Source of the DNA: CAYXDO01 sp964463485
GTDB taxonomy: Bacteria > Myxococcota > Kuafuiibacteriia > Kuafuiibacteriales > Kuafuiibacteriaceae
Direction: 5' to 3'
DNA: 64,000 bases
Assembly (NCBI GenBank): GCA_964463485.1
Contig: CAYXDO010000014.1
Span: forward strand, 1-64,000
Shown: positions 62,301 through 64,000 of the stretch, one piece after another
Layout: each line of letters begins with the position of its first letter
Numbering within the stretch: position 1 is the first letter of the stretch
Notes under the pieces: model-generated
Seen by the model: only the letters and a program-made list of their open reading frames with translations
Database searches by the model: none
Told to the model about the DNA's origin: nothing
Made by a program: the position numbers and the translations under genes

Positions 62301-64000
62301 GTGGCGTCCCCGTCCGGAGCGGGGATCCAAGTGTTCGTAAGCCGGCTCGAGGCCTTCTTGGGAGCAGAGCTCTTCACCGCCGAAAAGCCGCTGATCATTG
62401 GGCGGCATAGCGAAGCGCTGCTTCGGCTCGACGCGGACACGGTCTCTCGGCGCCATTGTCGCATTCAGGTTCGGGACGGTGCGCTGTGGGTCGAGGACCT
62501 CGGCAGTGCGAACGGCACGCTCGTCAACAGGAAGCGCATCCAGGGTCCCATGCGCATCAAGCCGGCCGACGCGGTGCAGGTGGGTCCTTACACGCTCAAG
62601 CTTCGGCTGATGATGCCGGCCGGACACAGAAACCGAGCGGACAGTCGAGCGAGCGATCAAATCACGCGAGTGGAGGCGATTTTTTCGGTCGAAGGGAGTC
62701 AAGGTACGACCGATGCCCGGCTCTCGTTGCCGGCGCTCGCGGCTGCGGCAGCGAGCGAGTTGATCGACCGCAGGCTCTACGACGACGCGGTATTCCGCGC
62801 AACGGGTATGGAGCGCCCGAGGACTCCAGGCGAGGCGTCTGCTGCCGCACGGCGGGAGGGCAGCGGGTCGGCGCCGCCACGACCGTTGTCCCTGGCTGAC
62901 ACCGAGTCCGAGCTTGCGCTGTCGGAGGTCGAGGAGCGCGAGGCGACGAGTCGGCACGAGCTTTACGACAACGGGGAAGACTCACTTCGTGAGCCGACGA
63001 GCCGGTTCAAGCTGGATGAGAAAGCAGAAGCACGCATGAACGAGCTCGAGCGGGCGGTGAGCCTGCTCGAGTCGGCGCCCGACACTTCCGTGCAGGTCGC
63101 TCCGCCGCGCCAGCACAGCGACCTTCGGGAAGAAGACCTAAAGTGGGTGGACGACATCTCCGAGCTCGAGCTCGGGGACCCTGCCGAGCTTGGACCGGGC
63201 TCGTTCACCCGGCGCCTGCAAGACGACCTGCTGCGACCCGCCGGAGAGCGCGCCATGTCGTCGGCGTTCGAGGTCGTGCCGCTCGAACGTATGGCGGAGT
63301 TCGGCAGCACGGCAGGCACGGAGACGGAGCGCGGAGCGCTGTTCGAGCCATCTGGGCCTACCGAGCCGGAGCAGCGGGCGCGCAAGGTCGCGTCGATCAA
63401 GCGCGTAGGATCGAGCAAACGCACGCGCCCCGAGCGATCGGTGGCGCACGATGGCGCAGGCAGCACTCGCGAGGCTGGGGTGCTGTCGCGCCCTGCCACA
63501 CGCTTTCCGGAAGTGTCAGCGCCTCCGGTGCAAGAGCCCGTAGGCAGTGCGGAGCTCGCCTTGCGTGCGAAGACCAACGCGGGTCGGTCTCGAATTCCCG
63601 CTCGCCTCGTCACGCCTACGGGTGTCCGGCCACAGGCTCCGATGGCCGACCCAGTCACTGCGCCTACTACTCGGCGCTCGGAATCCGAGATGCGTAGCCA
63701 TCTGATCGCCGAGCCCGAGATCGAACCAGCCGAAGAAACCACCGGCGCCACGCAGGAGGTCTCGTTCTTGGAGAACTACTTCGATGCGGTCGAAATTACC
63801 GCCCGAACGGGCGACGAGCTGCTCGACATCGCGGTGCTGAGGAAGGAGGGCGAGCAGTACGTGCTCGGCCACAAGACGCCGCAGGGCGCCGTCGCTCCTT
63901 ACCGCGCCCACCCCGGCCTGCGGCTGTTGCGCATCAACGACGAACGTCAAGTCGACCTCGTCTTTCCGCACGATGTCGCCGGGACGCTGGTGCGAGATGG
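62301..64000 (+). CDS. FHA-domain protein, 5' part (runs off the window)
   Basis: At least 566 residues, with the GTG at 62301 (GAAGG about eight bases upstream) as preferred start; GTGs at 62253 and 62331 are alternatives. Residues 11-100 form an FHA domain: GR at 34-35, Ser49, His52 and Asn71-Gly, the residues that bind phosphothreonine. A long charged, low-complexity linker follows. The last residues (about 485-566) begin a second beta domain. The order resembles AgmX/PglI-type motility proteins of myxobacteria, which is a tentative parallel. It could read out the kinases nearby. Divergent from the deacetylase. Confidence 0.8.
   Translation, partial: MASPSGAGIQVFVSRLEAFLGAELFTAEKPLIIGRHSEALLRLDADTVSRRHCRIQVRDGALWVEDLGSANGTLVNRKRIQGPMRIKPADAVQVGPYTLKLRLMMPAGHRNRADSRASDQITRVEAIFSVEGSQGTTDARLSLPALAAAAASELIDRRLYDDAVFRATGMERPRTPGEASAAARREGSGSAPPRPLSLADTESELALSEVEEREATSRHELYDNGEDSLREPTSRFKLDEKAEARMNELERAVSLLESAPDTSVQVAPPRQHSDLREEDLKWVDDISELELGDPAELGPGSFTRRLQDDLLRPAGERAMSSAFEVVPLERMAEFGSTAGTETERGALFEPSGPTEPEQRARKVASIKRVGSSKRTRPERSVAHDGAGSTREAGVLSRPATRFPEVSAPPVQEPVGSAELALRAKTNAGRSRIPARLVTPTGVRPQAPMADPVTAPTTRRSESEMRSHLIAEPEIEPAEETTGATQEVSFLENYFDAVEITARTGDELLDIAVLRKEGEQYVLGHKTPQGAVAPYRAHPGLRLLRINDERQVDLVFPHDVAGTLVRD

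Noticed and set aside
1..64000. tRNA, rRNA or riboswitch
   Set aside because: No cloverleaf, rRNA-like stretch or known riboswitch core was recognised by eye in the intergenic regions; short RNAs cannot be excluded.

Overview
The window is GC-rich and densely coded, and looks like a chromosome fragment of a predatory or social Myxococcota (class Polyangia; a Sandaracinus-like lineage is my guess from gene content only). The signs are several Ser/Thr kinases of the HRDVxPxN type, many lipoproteins with Asp/Pro/Ser-rich linkers, repeated DUF4215 cysteine modules, ASH/'choice-of-anchor' repeats, a TonB_C-TonB receptor fusion, and an FHA protein of the type common in this phylum. I saw no tRNA, rRNA, CRISPR array, transposase or integrase.

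Layout. 1-16.5 kb: a three-gene operon ending in a PilT-like ATPase with a duplicated N-terminal module; a large beta-propeller-like lipoprotein; a divergent 1304-residue ASH/vWA/DUF4215 surface lipoprotein; a patatin-like lipase with a very long N-terminal region; then a molybdenum-hydroxylase large subunit overlapping a lipoprotein. 16.6-22.2 kb: two Ser/Thr kinases (one carrying two cyclic-nucleotide domains) and a three-gene YqjD/YqjE-like membrane-stress cassette. 22.2-39.3 kb: Cys-rich lipoprotein, ssb, two small overlapping genes, TonB-dependent receptor, rtcB, three more lipoproteins, an MscS-like channel and a Kef/CPA2 antiporter with two Usp domains. 55.5-64 kb: glmS, a third kinase, an M50 protease, a PIG-L deacetylase and an FHA protein that runs off the end.

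The most striking part is 39.3-57.6 kb. A 2052-bp segment holding the 3' part of glmS occurs twice in direct orientation (39294-41345 and 55565-57616) and brackets a 14.2-kb island. The right copy is part of an intact glmS; the left copy is decapitated. This is the footprint expected from Campbell-type integration of a circle carrying the glmS 3' end, and recombination between the copies would excise the island cleanly. The island carries a tightly overlapped four-gene operon (43423-53049): a HicA-like small protein, a degenerate NtrC-type AAA protein, a 1901-residue ATPase / pseudokinase / SF1 (COG1112-type) helicase fusion, and a partner with a degenerate PLD motif. The helicase-kinase plus PLD pair matches the plan of the Mokosh type I anti-phage system (MkoA/MkoB), but with an added N-terminal ATPase, inactive-looking kinase and PLD motifs, and two extra leading genes. 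I infer a new, expanded Mokosh-like defence system. A fragment of a second, diverged helicase paralog lies beside the left glmS junction, a frameshifted DUF4340 relic lies downstream of the operon, and two secreted-type proteins (DUF4215; CHAP-like) complete the island.

Starts were chosen from overlaps, ribosome-binding sites and signal peptides. Family calls rest on motifs read by eye; no database search was possible.
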